The notes: generated from the letters alone by a model not told the origin. Positions 39,413-48,616 are shown, counted from the stretch's first letter. The stretch: DNA of 64,000 bases from Fastidiosipila sanguinis (GCF_002998295.1 NZ_CP027226.1:744001-808000); one strand, 5' to 3'. Numbers and translations are program-made.

Positions 39413-40147
39413 TTAATTTAGGTCAGATAAAATTCCATCAGTTAGTTTTTCTTTATCAGCCAGAGGATATTCCTTACCCATTAGAGCGAAAATTTTCTCC
39501 ATTAAGATAATAGATTCTGCCATCATCTCAGCTTCACTTAATCTCTTTTTGTCTGTTTGAATGTAATATGGTTCGCCAAAAATTATACGACTTTTCTTGA
39601 AGAGCTTATACTCACTATCAATTGCAATTGGTATGATTGGAGTTTTGGTTCGAAGTGCAAATGAAATCGCTCCTGTCTTTGGTGCTACTTTTGCTAGCTT
39701 TTCCTCTGTCTTACACCTAGTACCCTGTGGAAAAATTGCTAAGACTTTATCTTGCTTAAGTACATTAAAAATCGCTTTAACACTGTAGGCTTCAACCTCT
39801 GAAGTATTGACGGGAATAACTCTAAATTTCAATAATATATTACTTAATAATGGATATCTCATTAGAGATTCTTTTGCTACAAAATAACCCCAACGTTTAC
39901 GCTCATTTATGGCAAACATTAAGAATGGAGCATCTAAATTACTACCATGATTTCCTGCTACTATAGCAGCACCATCATCAGGTAAATTATCCAAATTTTC
40001 AAATTCCATTGGATAAAATATGTTGATAAATAACCTAACTGCTCCTAAGATAAATCTTCTGGGAAAATTAAACATTTTTTTATCATCTTCAGGTAGTGGT
40101 TTATCTATATTTTTTAATACTCTATTTTTTGCTTTTTCGTTTAACAT
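39413..40147 (-). CDS. plsC: 1-acyl-sn-glycerol-3-phosphate acyltransferase
   Basis: A 244-residue membrane-associated enzyme that makes phosphatidic acid. Motif I NHGSNLDAPF (HxxxxD), motif III FPQGTRCKTEEKL and motif IV TPIIPIAI are present. The ATG overlaps the end of cmk by seven bases, so translation is probably coupled. It lies upstream of the S1-like gene. Confidence 0.92.
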   Translation of the reverse strand: MLNEKAKNRVLKNIDKPLPEDDKKMFNFPRRFILGAVRLFINIFYPMEFENLDNLPDDGAAIVAGNHGSNLDAPFLMFAINERKRWGYFVAKESLMRYPLLSNILLKFRVIPVNTSEVEAYSVKAIFNVLKQDKVLAIFPQGTRCKTEEKLAKVAPKTGAISFALRTKTPIIPIAIDSEYKLFKKSRIIFGEPYYIQTDKKRLSEAEMMAESIILMEKIFALMGKEYPLADKEKLTDGILSDLN

Positions 40148-40824
40148 TCAGTACTCCTATTTTTATTCATATAGTCAATAATTATATCAGCGCATTCAGA
40201 AATACTTAATCCTGTAGTATCGAAGATAAAAGCATCCTCAGCTGCTTTTAAAGGTGCAAATTCTCTATTAGTATCTTGCTCGTCTCTATAAAGCTGATCT
40301 TGCAAAACCTCTTCAAAATCAACTTCAACACCTTTCGCAATGAGCTCTTTATATCTTCTTTCTGCTCTTAGTTTTTGATCTGCTGTCATAAATATTTTAA
40401 AATCTGCATCTGGCAAAACGTAAGTCCCAATATCTCTACCATCAATTACCATGCTAATTTTTTTAGATAAATCTCTTTGAATTTCAACTAATTTCAATCT
40501 TACCTCTGGAACTGCACTTACATCTGATGCCCATAGAGATACCTCAGGTGTTCTTATAAGATGATTAACACATTCTCCGTTTAACATAGTTTTTTGTTCT
40601 CCATTTTGGAACTCTACAGTGATATCACTATCATTGACAACTTTTATAATTGCATTTGTATCACCTTTTTCAATTCCTGATTGAAGACAAGCCAATGCAC
40701 TTGCTCTATACATAGCGCCTGTATCTAAATGCAATATATTTAGCTTATTTGCTAAGTCTCTTGAAACTGTAGTCTTACCAGCACCTGCAGGACCATCTAT
40801 TGCTATTGTATAAACATCATTCAT
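40141..40824 (-). CDS. cmk: Cytidylate kinase
   Basis: A 227-residue kinase that phosphorylates CMP and dCMP. It has the P-loop GPAGAGKTTVSRDLA (about 12-26), LHLDTGAMYRA and the GRDIGTYVLPDA segment. It lies 12 bases after scpB and overlaps plsC. Confidence 0.95.
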   Translation of the reverse strand: MNDVYTIAIDGPAGAGKTTVSRDLANKLNILHLDTGAMYRASALACLQSGIEKGDTNAIIKVVNDSDITVEFQNGEQKTMLNGECVNHLIRTPEVSLWASDVSAVPEVRLKLVEIQRDLSKKISMVIDGRDIGTYVLPDADFKIFMTADQKLRAERRYKELIAKGVEVDFEEVLQDQLYRDEQDTNREFAPLKAAEDAFIFDTTGLSISECADIIIDYMNKNRSTEC

Positions 40825-40836
40825 AAGTACACCTCC

Positions 40837-41475
40837 TTAATAAACAGTACCTAAATCGTCACCTGAGTCTACTGACTCTTTCTCCTCCAAATCACTCTCT
40901 TTGTGATATGAAGTTTCAAAATCTCTTATAGTTTCGTACATAAGCATATCCATAGGTTCAAGTTGATTTAAATTCTCAATACCATAAAGCTGTAAAAACA
41001 ACTCTGTAACACCAAAAAGTGCTGGTCTACCAGGAGCATCCAACGTTCCTGTCATTTCAACTAGACCTTTTTCAATCAATCTATTTAAAGCACTATCTGA
41101 ATTAACTCCTCTGACCTCTTCTATATCAGCTCTAGTGACAGGTTCGTTATACGCTACCACTGCAAGAGTTTCATAATTAGCTTGAGTCAACTTAGTCCTT
41201 TTGATTTCACTATTAAAAAATCCAGAAATTTCATCTTTTACTTCTGTTTTAGTTGCAAAAGCCACTGCTGAACCAATTATACGTAATTCAAAACCATGCT
41301 TTGAATCCTCATATTTAATTTTTAATTGCTTAATTAAATCTTCTAAATCTTTACTACTCAAATCAAAAAAAGCTTCCAAATCAGCTTTTTCTACAGGATT
41401 TCCAGAAGCAAAAATTATTGCTTCAAGAATAGCCAATATGCTTAATTTCTGCTTTTCATTATCAATCATATTCAT
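40837..41475 (-). CDS. scpB: Segregation and condensation protein ScpB
   Basis: A 212-residue winged-helix partner of ScpA and SMC in chromosome condensation. LAILEAIIFASGNPVEKADLE opens the protein and LTQANYETLAVVAYNEPVTRADIEEVRGVNSDSAL is the diagnostic core. Its ATG overlaps the TAA of scpA by one base (TAATG); Met3 is an alternative start. Probably one transcript scpA-scpB-cmk-plsC. Confidence 0.95.
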   Translation of the reverse strand: MNMIDNEKQKLSILAILEAIIFASGNPVEKADLEAFFDLSSKDLEDLIKQLKIKYEDSKHGFELRIIGSAVAFATKTEVKDEISGFFNSEIKRTKLTQANYETLAVVAYNEPVTRADIEEVRGVNSDSALNRLIEKGLVEMTGTLDAPGRPALFGVTELFLQLYGIENLNQLEPMDMLMYETIRDFETSYHKESDLEEKESVDSGDDLGTVY

Positions 41476-42311
41476 TAGTCTGTTTCATCCTTACTATTGC
41501 TATTCTTTTCATCATTATTTTTACTTAAAATTATATCTGCAAAAGCTTCTTTTTGTGTGGCTATTATTTCATTATTTTTTAATAATTCTAAAACAGCTAA
41601 AAATCCTGTTAATAACTCTGCTTTTGATTCACTCTTAGAATATAAGTTATTAAAGTTTATTATTGAATGCTTATTAAGCTGAGTATTAAGATTATTAATC
41701 TGATCTAATATTGATAAGTGTTTACGTTTAACAATATAGTTAATTTTTTCACTTAAATCCTGATATCGTGCCTGATTTCTTGCTGCTATATTTTGTACAG
41801 CCTCATCAAACCTAAAAGTTTTAAATTCGCTGGCATCTGTATAAAAAACTGTCTTATCTTTTACTTCTATTCCTAGTTCATTATCAGGTAAACGTTTTCT
41901 AAAGATTACCCCTGAATAGCGCTCTTCTCTTTCCTCTAGTTGTCTTGCTATAAGTTTGCAACGTCTGTAAAGCAAAAGCTTCCATACCAGTTCATCTCTT
42001 GGGTCTTCTGAACTACCATCTTCTTTATAAGAAGGCAAAATCATTTTGGATTTAATTTGCACTAAATCACTTGCCACTGCAAGAAAGTCTGCAATATTAT
42101 TTAAATCTACTTCAGTTAATGATGTTAAGTATTCTAAGTACTGATTCGTCAACTCTGCAATAGGTATATCAAAAAGATCAATTTCATTTTTGTCGATTAG
42201 GTATAGCAAAAGATCTAAAGGTCCAGAAAAATCACCTAAGTGAAGTTCTGGGCCTTTAGCTTCATTCCCAATTATATTGTTGATATCTTTCTTATTATCA
42301 ATTTTTGACAT
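41475..42311 (-). CDS. scpA: Segregation and condensation protein ScpA
   Basis: A 278-residue kleisin that bridges the SMC heads. The N-terminal LHLGDFSGPLDLLLYLIDKNEIDLFDIPIAELTNQYLEYL region (about 23-62) is highly typical, as is the C-terminal winged-helix area (FLAVLELLKNNEI). It follows the M50 protease gene by 36 bases and is coupled to scpB. Confidence 0.95.
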   Translation of the reverse strand: MSKIDNKKDINNIIGNEAKGPELHLGDFSGPLDLLLYLIDKNEIDLFDIPIAELTNQYLEYLTSLTEVDLNNIADFLAVASDLVQIKSKMILPSYKEDGSSEDPRDELVWKLLLYRRCKLIARQLEEREERYSGVIFRKRLPDNELGIEVKDKTVFYTDASEFKTFRFDEAVQNIAARNQARYQDLSEKINYIVKRKHLSILDQINNLNTQLNKHSIINFNNLYSKSESKAELLTGFLAVLELLKNNEIIATQKEAFADIILSKNNDEKNSNSKDETD

Positions 42312-42347
42312 TTTTTACCTAAAAAACTTATTCTAACTTGTAGTCCT

Positions 42348-43064
42348 TTAACCAACAATTAGATTGAATATCCATGTACTTAATTCTCTAAATGGCCATT
42401 CAATTAAACTGACTATTGGTGTAATTATTTTTCCTAGGAACATCGAAAATGGTCTATTAAAGAAAACTATTACCATTAACAATACAAATCCTATATTTCT
42501 AGAATACTGGTTAATTATATAGCTCCATTTATCTGGCAAAAAGCGATTAGCTAATTCAAATCCATCCAACGGAGGAATAGGCAGCAAATTAAACACTGCT
42601 AAGTTAACATTTAAAAATATCAATGAGTAATTAATCTGTTGAAGTGTGGTTAAAACAGTTAAGCTGAGCCCAGAAAGCTCTACAGAATTGAAAACTAACA
42701 GATTATATATCAGTGCTATGGTATAAAATAACGCAGCTGCTACAACAGCAAGGATTAGATTAAATGTAATCCCAGATAGACTGACCCAGAGCATTGCATT
42801 TTTACGATTTACATCTCTTCTAAAGTTGTTAGAATTTACTGGCACAGGTTTACCCCAAGCGACTGGTGCCCCAAAAAGGATTAGCATCAAACCTATTGGC
42901 TCAAAATGTTTTATGGGATTTAGGGTGATACGACCAGCTCTAAGAGCAGTCTCATCACCCATTTTATAAGCAAAGTATGCGTGAGCCCATTCATGGACAC
43001 TAATTGATAAGAACAGTACAAATAGACCGATTAAATATGAATTCAAATCAAAATTATCAAACAT
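42348..43064 (-). CDS. Site-2 protease family (M50) membrane metalloprotease
   Basis: A 238-residue membrane protein with five or six hydrophobic segments. The zinc motif HEWAH (His24, Glu25, His28) lies in the first segment region, and NLLPIPPLDGFEL carries the third ligand aspartate. This is the small M50 type without a PDZ domain. I use the ATG at 43064, since GAGG stands six bases before it; a GTG two codons earlier lacks spacing. It is next to scpAB, as in other Bacillota. Confidence 0.9.
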   Translation of the reverse strand: MFDNFDLNSYLIGLFVLFLSISVHEWAHAYFAYKMGDETALRAGRITLNPIKHFEPIGLMLILFGAPVAWGKPVPVNSNNFRRDVNRKNAMLWVSLSGITFNLILAVVAAALFYTIALIYNLLVFNSVELSGLSLTVLTTLQQINYSLIFLNVNLAVFNLLPIPPLDGFELANRFLPDKWSYIINQYSRNIGFVLLMVIVFFNRPFSMFLGKIITPIVSLIEWPFRELSTWIFNLIVG

Positions 43065-43135
43065 TTTCACCCTCTATATTTTTATATCAGTTTCACTTAC
43101 TCTGTTAACAATCTTTCCCTAGATTTCCCTATTTT

Positions 43136-46100
43136 TTAGGAGTTTCTCTCAACACCCAAGAATGCATTTTCACCGTTGATATCAACTTTTATAGAACTTT
43201 CAATTTTACTTGTTTCTAAATCTGTTGCAAGAACATCTGCTTTTAATTCTTCAGCATATTTATTTACAGCTACTAAGACCTTATCTGATCCAGCAACATA
43301 CAATTTAATTCTATCAGTTACTTCAAATCCTGAATCTTTTCTTAGATTTTGAACCTTGGAAACTATCTCTCTTATGTAACCACGATTAATTAGATTCTCA
43401 TCAAGATTTAGGTCTAGTGCTAAGTTAATAGTTGGACTTGTTTCGATTTGATAACCTGTAATATTATTAGCTTCAACTTCTAAGTCTTCTTCAACTAAAT
43501 CGAACTCTTCACCATCAATCTCAACTCTAATATAGCCAGTTTCTTGTAGTTCTTTCCAAGCCTTATCACCATTTAAGTTTTCTAGAGCTTGTTTAGCTGC
43601 AGGAATTTTTGAACCTATTTTCTTACCTAGAACCCTAAAGTTAGGTTTAAATGAATAAGTGGTTAAAGACTCTAAACTATCTACATACTCAATTTCATCT
43701 ACATTTATTTCTTCTGTTAAAACTTTAGATAATTCTTCATCAAATGCTTTAATTCCAGTAATTAAAACTCTTGAGAGTGGCTGACGATTTTTGATGCCTG
43801 AATTATTACGAGCCGCTCTTCCCAATTGAACACTATCAATCAATAGCTCCATTGAATCTACAAGTTCTTGGTTTGCCCATTCTTGATTAACTTCTGGATA
43901 TGAACATAAGTGAACACTCTCTGGGGCATCTGAGTTTGTTGTCTTAACCACAACTTGATAAATCTCTTCAGCTAAGAATGGAGTAAATGGCGCAATTAAT
44001 CTAGATACTTGCTCTAGAGTAGTATATAGAGTCATATAAGCATTGATCTTATCTTCTTCCATTTCACCAACCCAGAAGCGCTCTCTACAACGTCTTACAT
44101 ACCAGTTACTTAATTCATCGGCAAATTTCTCGATTAATCTTGCTGCACCAGTAATATCCATATCTTTGTTAGATAATTTCTCATCTACTTTTGCAATTAG
44201 CTCAGTCAACTTAGCCAGTAACCATCTATCCATAACAGGTAACTTAGAATAATCTAATTCATATGCGCATGGATCAAATTTGTCTATGTCTGCGTACATT
44301 GTATAGAAAGCTAAAGTATTCCAAATTGTAGCCATGAATTTACGCATACCTTCAGTTACAGCTTCAGAACTGAAACGGCTAGGTAACCATGGATTGGAGT
44401 TAGTATAGAAATACCAACGAACTGCATCTGTACCTTGTGCATCCAATACAGACCAAGGATCTACAACATTGCCTAAATGCTTACTCATTTTACGACCATT
44501 CTCGTCTTGGACTAATCCCATAACTAAAACACTATCGTATGGAGTTTTGTCAAACAAGAGAGTACTAATTGCCATCAATGCATAGAACCAACCCCTAGTT
44601 TGGTCTTCTGCTTCTGAAATAAATCCAGCTGGGAAATTAGCTTCAAACTTATCTTTGTTTTCAAAAGGATAATGATATTGTGCAAAAGGCATTGAACCAG
44701 AGTCAAACCAGACATCCATAACTTCAGGAGTTCTTGTCATTTTACTCTTACAATCAGGACAATTGACAGTTATATCATCAATATATGGTTTATGTAATTC
44801 GATATCAGCACTTGCATCAGGAGAAAGTTCAAGCAATTCATCAATTGAGCCAACACAATGATACTTGTCACATGACTTACACTCCCAGATAGGCAACGGT
44901 GTACCCCAGAATCTCTCTCGTGAAATATTCCAGTCAACTACATTATCCAAGAAATTACCAAATCTTCCTGTCTTAACAGTTTCTGGCATCCATGTAACTT
45001 TCTCATTATTTGCTAATAGGTTCTCTCTGACTTTAGTCATTTCAATGAACCACTCGTCTCTAGCATAGTAAATCAATGGAGTAGAACATCTCCAACAATG
45101 TGGGTAGTTATGTTTATATTTTTCACTTCGCAATAATGAATTATCTTCAAATAATTTGGTTAAAACACCTGCATCGGCATCTTTAACCCATTGGCCTGCA
45201 AAATCAGTAACATCTGCAGTCATTTTTCCTTCAGAGTCAACTAATTGTACGAACGCTAGATCATATTTTTTGCCAACCTTAGAGTCATCTTCACCAAAAG
45301 CCGGAGCGGTATGAACTATACCTGTACCATCACTTAAAGTTACATAATCTGCTTCACAGACTACAAAAGCTTTTTTATCACTTTGCTCAGCAACTGTTTT
45401 GTTGGCATATGGAAGAATAGGCTCATACTCTTTGCCTACTAAATCTTCACCTTTAAATTTATCGATAACTTTATATGAATCTTCACCAAACACAGAGTCT
45501 GCCAAAGCTTCTGCAACATAGTATCTAGTACCTGCTGCCAACGCGACTTCTGAACCTCTATGATTATGCTCTACAGCTGTTTCATTTAATTCAATTAAAA
45601 CATAGTCCAAGTTTTTGTTAACTGTCAATGCAACGTTAGAAGGCAAGGTCCATGGAGTTGTTGTCCAAGCTGAGAACCAGTTATCTTCGCCCTTAACTTT
45701 AAATCTTACGAATGCTGAAACATCTTTAACTTCTTTATATCCTTGTGCTACTTCATGGCTTGATAAAGCAGTACCACAGCGTGCACAATAAGGTACAACT
45801 CTAAAGCCTCTATATAATAGATCTTTATCCCAAATTTGCTTAATCGCCCACCACTCAGATTCAATAAATTTATTATCATAAGTAATATATGGATTTTTCA
45901 TATCAGCAGAATATGCTAAACGTTCTGACAGTTGTTCCCATTCATCTTGGTATTTCCAAACACTTTCTTTACATTGCTTAATGAACTCTTCTACACCGTA
46001 TTCAACGATGTCTTCTTTTCCATCTAGACCTAAGCGTTTTTCTACTTCAATTTCAACTGGAAGACCATGAGTATCCCAACCGGCTTTAAATTCAACTTGG

Positions 46101-46330
46101 TAACCCTTCATTCTTCTATATCTAGGCACTAAGTCTTTGATTGATCTAGTCAAAACGTGACCAATATGAGGTTTACCATTAGCTGTTGGAGGTCCATCAT
46201 AAACTGTATAGCTTGGACCATCTGTATTCATATTCTCTAATTTTTCTTGAATATTATTATCTTTCCAAACTTTTTGGATAGAGACTTCTCTATCCTTAAA
46301 ATTCATATCAGAATTTATTTTCTTGTACAT
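43136..46330 (-). CDS. ileS: Isoleucyl-tRNA synthetase, eukaryote-like (type 2)
   Basis: Charges tRNA-Ile. A 1064-residue class I synthetase with PHIGH at 54-58, KMSKH in the GRKMSKHLGNVVDPW stretch, a long editing domain, and a C-terminal extension. The N-terminal wording YDGPPTANGKPHIGHVLTR and GWDTHGLPVEIEVEK, plus the length over 1000, fit the type 2 (IleS2) lineage rather than the common about 920-residue bacterial type, which has LHDGPPYANG. Type 2 enzymes are known to be little affected by mupirocin. Expression is controlled by the T-box leader upstream. Confidence 0.95.
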   Translation of the reverse strand: MYKKINSDMNFKDREVSIQKVWKDNNIQEKLENMNTDGPSYTVYDGPPTANGKPHIGHVLTRSIKDLVPRYRRMKGYQVEFKAGWDTHGLPVEIEVEKRLGLDGKEDIVEYGVEEFIKQCKESVWKYQDEWEQLSERLAYSADMKNPYITYDNKFIESEWWAIKQIWDKDLLYRGFRVVPYCARCGTALSSHEVAQGYKEVKDVSAFVRFKVKGEDNWFSAWTTTPWTLPSNVALTVNKNLDYVLIELNETAVEHNHRGSEVALAAGTRYYVAEALADSVFGEDSYKVIDKFKGEDLVGKEYEPILPYANKTVAEQSDKKAFVVCEADYVTLSDGTGIVHTAPAFGEDDSKVGKKYDLAFVQLVDSEGKMTADVTDFAGQWVKDADAGVLTKLFEDNSLLRSEKYKHNYPHCWRCSTPLIYYARDEWFIEMTKVRENLLANNEKVTWMPETVKTGRFGNFLDNVVDWNISRERFWGTPLPIWECKSCDKYHCVGSIDELLELSPDASADIELHKPYIDDITVNCPDCKSKMTRTPEVMDVWFDSGSMPFAQYHYPFENKDKFEANFPAGFISEAEDQTRGWFYALMAISTLLFDKTPYDSVLVMGLVQDENGRKMSKHLGNVVDPWSVLDAQGTDAVRWYFYTNSNPWLPSRFSSEAVTEGMRKFMATIWNTLAFYTMYADIDKFDPCAYELDYSKLPVMDRWLLAKLTELIAKVDEKLSNKDMDITGAARLIEKFADELSNWYVRRCRERFWVGEMEEDKINAYMTLYTTLEQVSRLIAPFTPFLAEEIYQVVVKTTNSDAPESVHLCSYPEVNQEWANQELVDSMELLIDSVQLGRAARNNSGIKNRQPLSRVLITGIKAFDEELSKVLTEEINVDEIEYVDSLESLTTYSFKPNFRVLGKKIGSKIPAAKQALENLNGDKAWKELQETGYIRVEIDGEEFDLVEEDLEVEANNITGYQIETSPTINLALDLNLDENLINRGYIREIVSKVQNLRKDSGFEVTDRIKLYVAGSDKVLVAVNKYAEELKADVLATDLETSKIESSIKVDINGENAFLGVERNS

Positions 46331-46364
46331 AATACTCTCCTAATCCTCGATTAATATTTTTAGG

Positions 46365-46629
46365 CAGAAAAAAACGCCCCCACATCGGGACGCCTAAAAG
46401 ATTAAGCGTGGTACCACCCGATTATTTCCGGCGCTCACAGAAACGTTCAGAAACACTCATCAGTGATAACGGTACAGCCTTACAGGTATTACCGGTCAAA
46501 GCTAATTGATATTGTCTTTCACCTTGACTACTCGTGGATGATCTTCATTCAAGACTAAATATCGATATTCCAGCTACATCGACTCTCTGTAATTATCATC
46601 AAGAACTACTCTTCCAGTCATCGTATTTA
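46365..46629 (-). promoter_or_regulatory. T-box leader of ileS (isoleucine specifier)
   Basis: The T-box sequence GGGTGGTACCACGC is on the minus strand at 46406-46419. Downstream is a terminator stem (minus strand GCGTCCC pairing with GGGGGCG, about 46375-46393) and a run of seven T. Upstream, the stem I region contains AGAGAGTCGATG and GAA followed by ATC at 46540-46542, an Ile codon in the specifier position followed by A. Uncharged tRNA-Ile would stabilise the antiterminator and allow ileS transcription. Confidence 0.93.
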
Positions 46630-46635
46630 AGCTAA

Positions 46636-46664
46636 ATTCTAGCTTTTAAAAGAATTCTAGTCAA
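46636..46664 (-). promoter_or_regulatory. Sigma-A-type promoter of the ileS T-box
   Basis: Minus strand TTGACT (46664-46659), a 17-base spacer, then TAGAAT (46641-46636). It stands just upstream of the T-box leader, placing transcription start near 46629. Confidence 0.8.
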
Positions 46665-46688
46665 GTGTTTTTATATTTTAATAGCAAA

Positions 46689-46726
46689 AACTCTAGTCTC
46701 TACAAAACTGTAGCTAGACTAGAGTT
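46689..46726 (-). terminator. Terminator after the zinc-binding lipoprotein gene
   Basis: An 11-bp outer stem (AACTCTAGTCT / AGACTAGAGTT) continues into CTACA/TGTAG with an AAAC loop and a 2-base bulge. It lies 26 bases past the stop, with T-rich sequence following on the minus strand. Confidence 0.85.
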
Positions 46727-46751
46727 AATGGTATTAAATATTATTACTTAA

Positions 46752-47870
46752 TTACTTAGCTTGATTGTTCACACAGAGATTTTCTAAGTTTCTCTCCATT
46801 TTTGTAAAGTAAGTCTCTCCTGCTGCTAATTCCTCTTCTGTAGGAGAATGCATTGTTGTTAATGGTAAAACTTTAACATCTCCAATTTCATTAGCTAAAA
46901 CTTGTGCAATTTTGTCACTTCCAGCGTCATCGAAGTATATCGCTTTCATATGTTCTGATTTAACTAGATTTACCATTTCTTTCATCTTTTCTGGATTCGG
47001 ATCTTGTTCAGTACCCATACCTGTTAAACCGTATTGTTTTAGACCATAGTCTTTTGCTATATATCCAAATGCCTCATGAGTAATAACAAAACTTTTTACG
47101 TTATTCTCACTCAATTTCTCTGAGTAAAGTTTATCTAGTTCTTTTAATTTCATGTTGTAGTCATTAAAATTCTTCTCATATGTATCTTTAGCTTCTGGAT
47201 TTATTTCAACTAAAGCGTTCTTAATATTCTCCAACATTTTGCTACTATTTTTTGGACTTAACCATAGATGTGGATCATAGGTATGGCTGTGTTCATGTTC
47301 GTGGTCGTGATCATCCTCATGGTCGTGTTCACCCTCATGATCGTGGTCATGGTCGTGATCGTGGTCATCCTCGCGATCATGGTCGTGGTCGTGATCGTGG
47401 TCATCCTCGTGATCATGGTCGTGGTCGTGATCGTGGTCATCCTCGTGATCATGGTCGTGGTCATGAGAATGTCCTGGCAATAACTCTATACCTTCACCTG
47501 CTTCCACCCATTTTAATTTACTTCCTTCACTCTCCAAGCTTGCTTTAACAGAATCTATCCATTCTTCCATACCAGCACCTTGGTAAATTAACAAATCTGC
47601 TTTTGATAACTCTGCAACTTGTTTTGCAGAAGGTTCCCATCCATGTGATGCACTTCCTGCTGGCATTATGTTAGTTACGTTTGCAGTTTCACCTGTAATA
47701 GCTTTAGTAAATTCATACATTGGATAAAATGAGGTTGCGATATTCAATTTATTAGAATCATTATCTTGCTTTTCATTTGTAGTACTTGGCTTACCACCAG
47801 CATTACATGCGACTAAACTAAAACTTAAAAGTACAGCTAATCCTGCTCTTCCTATTTTTTGTAAATTCAT
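46752..47870 (-). CDS. Zinc ABC transporter substrate-binding lipoprotein with His-rich loop (ZnuA/AdcA type)
   Basis: A 372-residue cluster A-I metal-binding protein. A signal peptide ends in the lipobox LVAC (Cys22), so it is lipid-anchored outside the membrane. Likely ligands include His76 (SHGWEP), His201 (YDPHLWLSP) and the His of THEAFGY. Between them, residues 134-196 are an exceptionally long loop of Asp-His, Glu-Asp and His, usual for zinc capture but longer than most. The start is the ATG at 47868-47870, with GGGAG upstream; a longer frame lacks one. No permease or ATPase gene adjoins it. Confidence 0.9.
   Translation of the reverse strand: MNLQKIGRAGLAVLLSFSLVACNAGGKPSTTNEKQDNDSNKLNIATSFYPMYEFTKAITGETANVTNIMPAGSASHGWEPSAKQVAELSKADLLIYQGAGMEEWIDSVKASLESEGSKLKWVEAGEGIELLPGHSHDHDHDHEDDHDHDHDHDHEDDHDHDHDHDREDDHDHDHDHDHEGEHDHEDDHDHEHEHSHTYDPHLWLSPKNSSKMLENIKNALVEINPEAKDTYEKNFNDYNMKLKELDKLYSEKLSENNVKSFVITHEAFGYIAKDYGLKQYGLTGMGTEQDPNPEKMKEMVNLVKSEHMKAIYFDDAGSDKIAQVLANEIGDVKVLPLTTMHSPTEEELAAGETYFTKMERNLENLCVNNQAK
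47283..47471. repeat. 36-bp tandem repeats encoding the His-rich loop
   Basis: Near-identical 36-bp units begin at 47366, 47402 and 47438, with partial degenerate copies on either side. Each encodes 12 residues of alternating Asp-His ended by Glu-Asp. The frame is kept, so copy number can change without breaking the gene. Confidence 0.9.
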
Positions 47871-47926
47871 AGATTTTCTCCCTTTTATTTTTATTTGCAA
47901 CTCTTTCGCATTTGCTAACAATAAGC

Positions 47927-47955
47927 ATTCTAAAACACAGAGATTATAAAGTCAA
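47927..47955 (-). promoter_or_regulatory. Promoter of the zinc-binding lipoprotein gene
   Basis: Minus strand TTGACT (47955-47950), 17 bases, TAGAAT (47932-47927). The hexamers and spacing are the same as those of the ileS promoter. The leader to the ATG is about 55 bases and contains a GCTTATTGTTAGC-like imperfect repeat that could bind a regulator. Confidence 0.75.
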
Positions 47956-48013
47956 GCCTACTTTTTATAATCTATTATTTTTTAGTATAAATTCATGAGT
48001 ATATTTTTTTAAT

Positions 48014-48028
48014 AAAAAAGCATCCCAT
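48014..48028 (-). terminator. Left half of a terminator split by the insertion element
   Basis: GGATGC followed by a run of T on the minus strand. With the element and one CAT copy removed, it would pair with GCATCC on the far side (49520-49525 on the plus strand GGATGC) around a CATTCA loop. This would have been the dfrA terminator. Confidence 0.75.
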
Positions 48029-48082
48029 TGAACTGCACCCCAAAATCCGGACACAGAAGTGAAAGGATGGAGGGGTAAATTT

Positions 48083-48616
48083 ATGCCTAAATATAGTGAT
48101 GAATTCAAATTAGAAGTAATTAAAGATTACTTAAGTGGTAAGAATGGAGGGAGTGTTTTAATCGCTAAAAAATATGGAGTTCCAGTAAGAACAGTTAATA
48201 ATTGGATTAATTGGTACAACGCACGTGGTAAGCATGGATTGATCAAAAAACTTACTACTAAAAGTTATAGTAGCGATTTTAAGCTTTCGGTAATAAAATA
48301 TAGAGAGATAAATAAATGTTCATACCGAGAAGCAGCAGAACATTTCGGCGTTACTAATGGTGCAATTGTATATACATGGGCCAAAAAATATGAAGAGAAA
48401 GGCTTCTCTGGTTTGGAAGGAAAACAAGGAAGGTCCCGAAAAGTGTCAAAGAGTAAAAATCCAAAACCATTAAACGAGAGTGAGCGTGAAGAGTTAATAC
48501 GCTTACGCGAAGAGGTAAAGTATCTTAAATTAAAAGAAATTTACGAAAAAAAGTTAGAAGCCTTGCTGGAAGAGATGGACGAGGGAGAATACCAGCCAAG
48601 GCCAAAACAAAAGTAA
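48083..48616 (+). CDS. IS3-family transposase OrfA (helix-turn-helix)
   Basis: A 177-residue DNA-binding subunit with two HTH units (MPKYSDEFKLEVIKDYLSG..., and SYSSDFKLSVIKYRE...). A coiled-coil with leucine-zipper character, about 130-165, mediates contact with OrfB. GGAGGGG lies seven bases before the ATG at 48083; an earlier in-frame start is rejected. The heptamer AAAAAAG at 48547-48553, aligned as A-AAA-AAG in the orfA frame, is a typical site for -1 frameshifting into orfB. Confidence 0.9.
   Translation: MPKYSDEFKLEVIKDYLSGKNGGSVLIAKKYGVPVRTVNNWINWYNARGKHGLIKKLTTKSYSSDFKLSVIKYREINKCSYREAAEHFGVTNGAIVYTWAKKYEEKGFSGLEGKQGRSRKVSKSKNPKPLNESEREELIRLREEVKYLKLKEIYEKKLEALLEEMDEGEYQPRPKQK

Noticed and set aside
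47283-47471. Possible CRISPR array (36-bp repeat period)
   Set aside because: The repeats are directly adjacent with no spacers, are in frame and encode a His-rich loop.
47252-47548. Plus-strand frames rich in Arg, Gly, His and Pro within the His-rich repeat
   Set aside because: They are antisense shadows of the 36-bp repeats in the zinc lipoprotein gene, with no ribosome-binding site.
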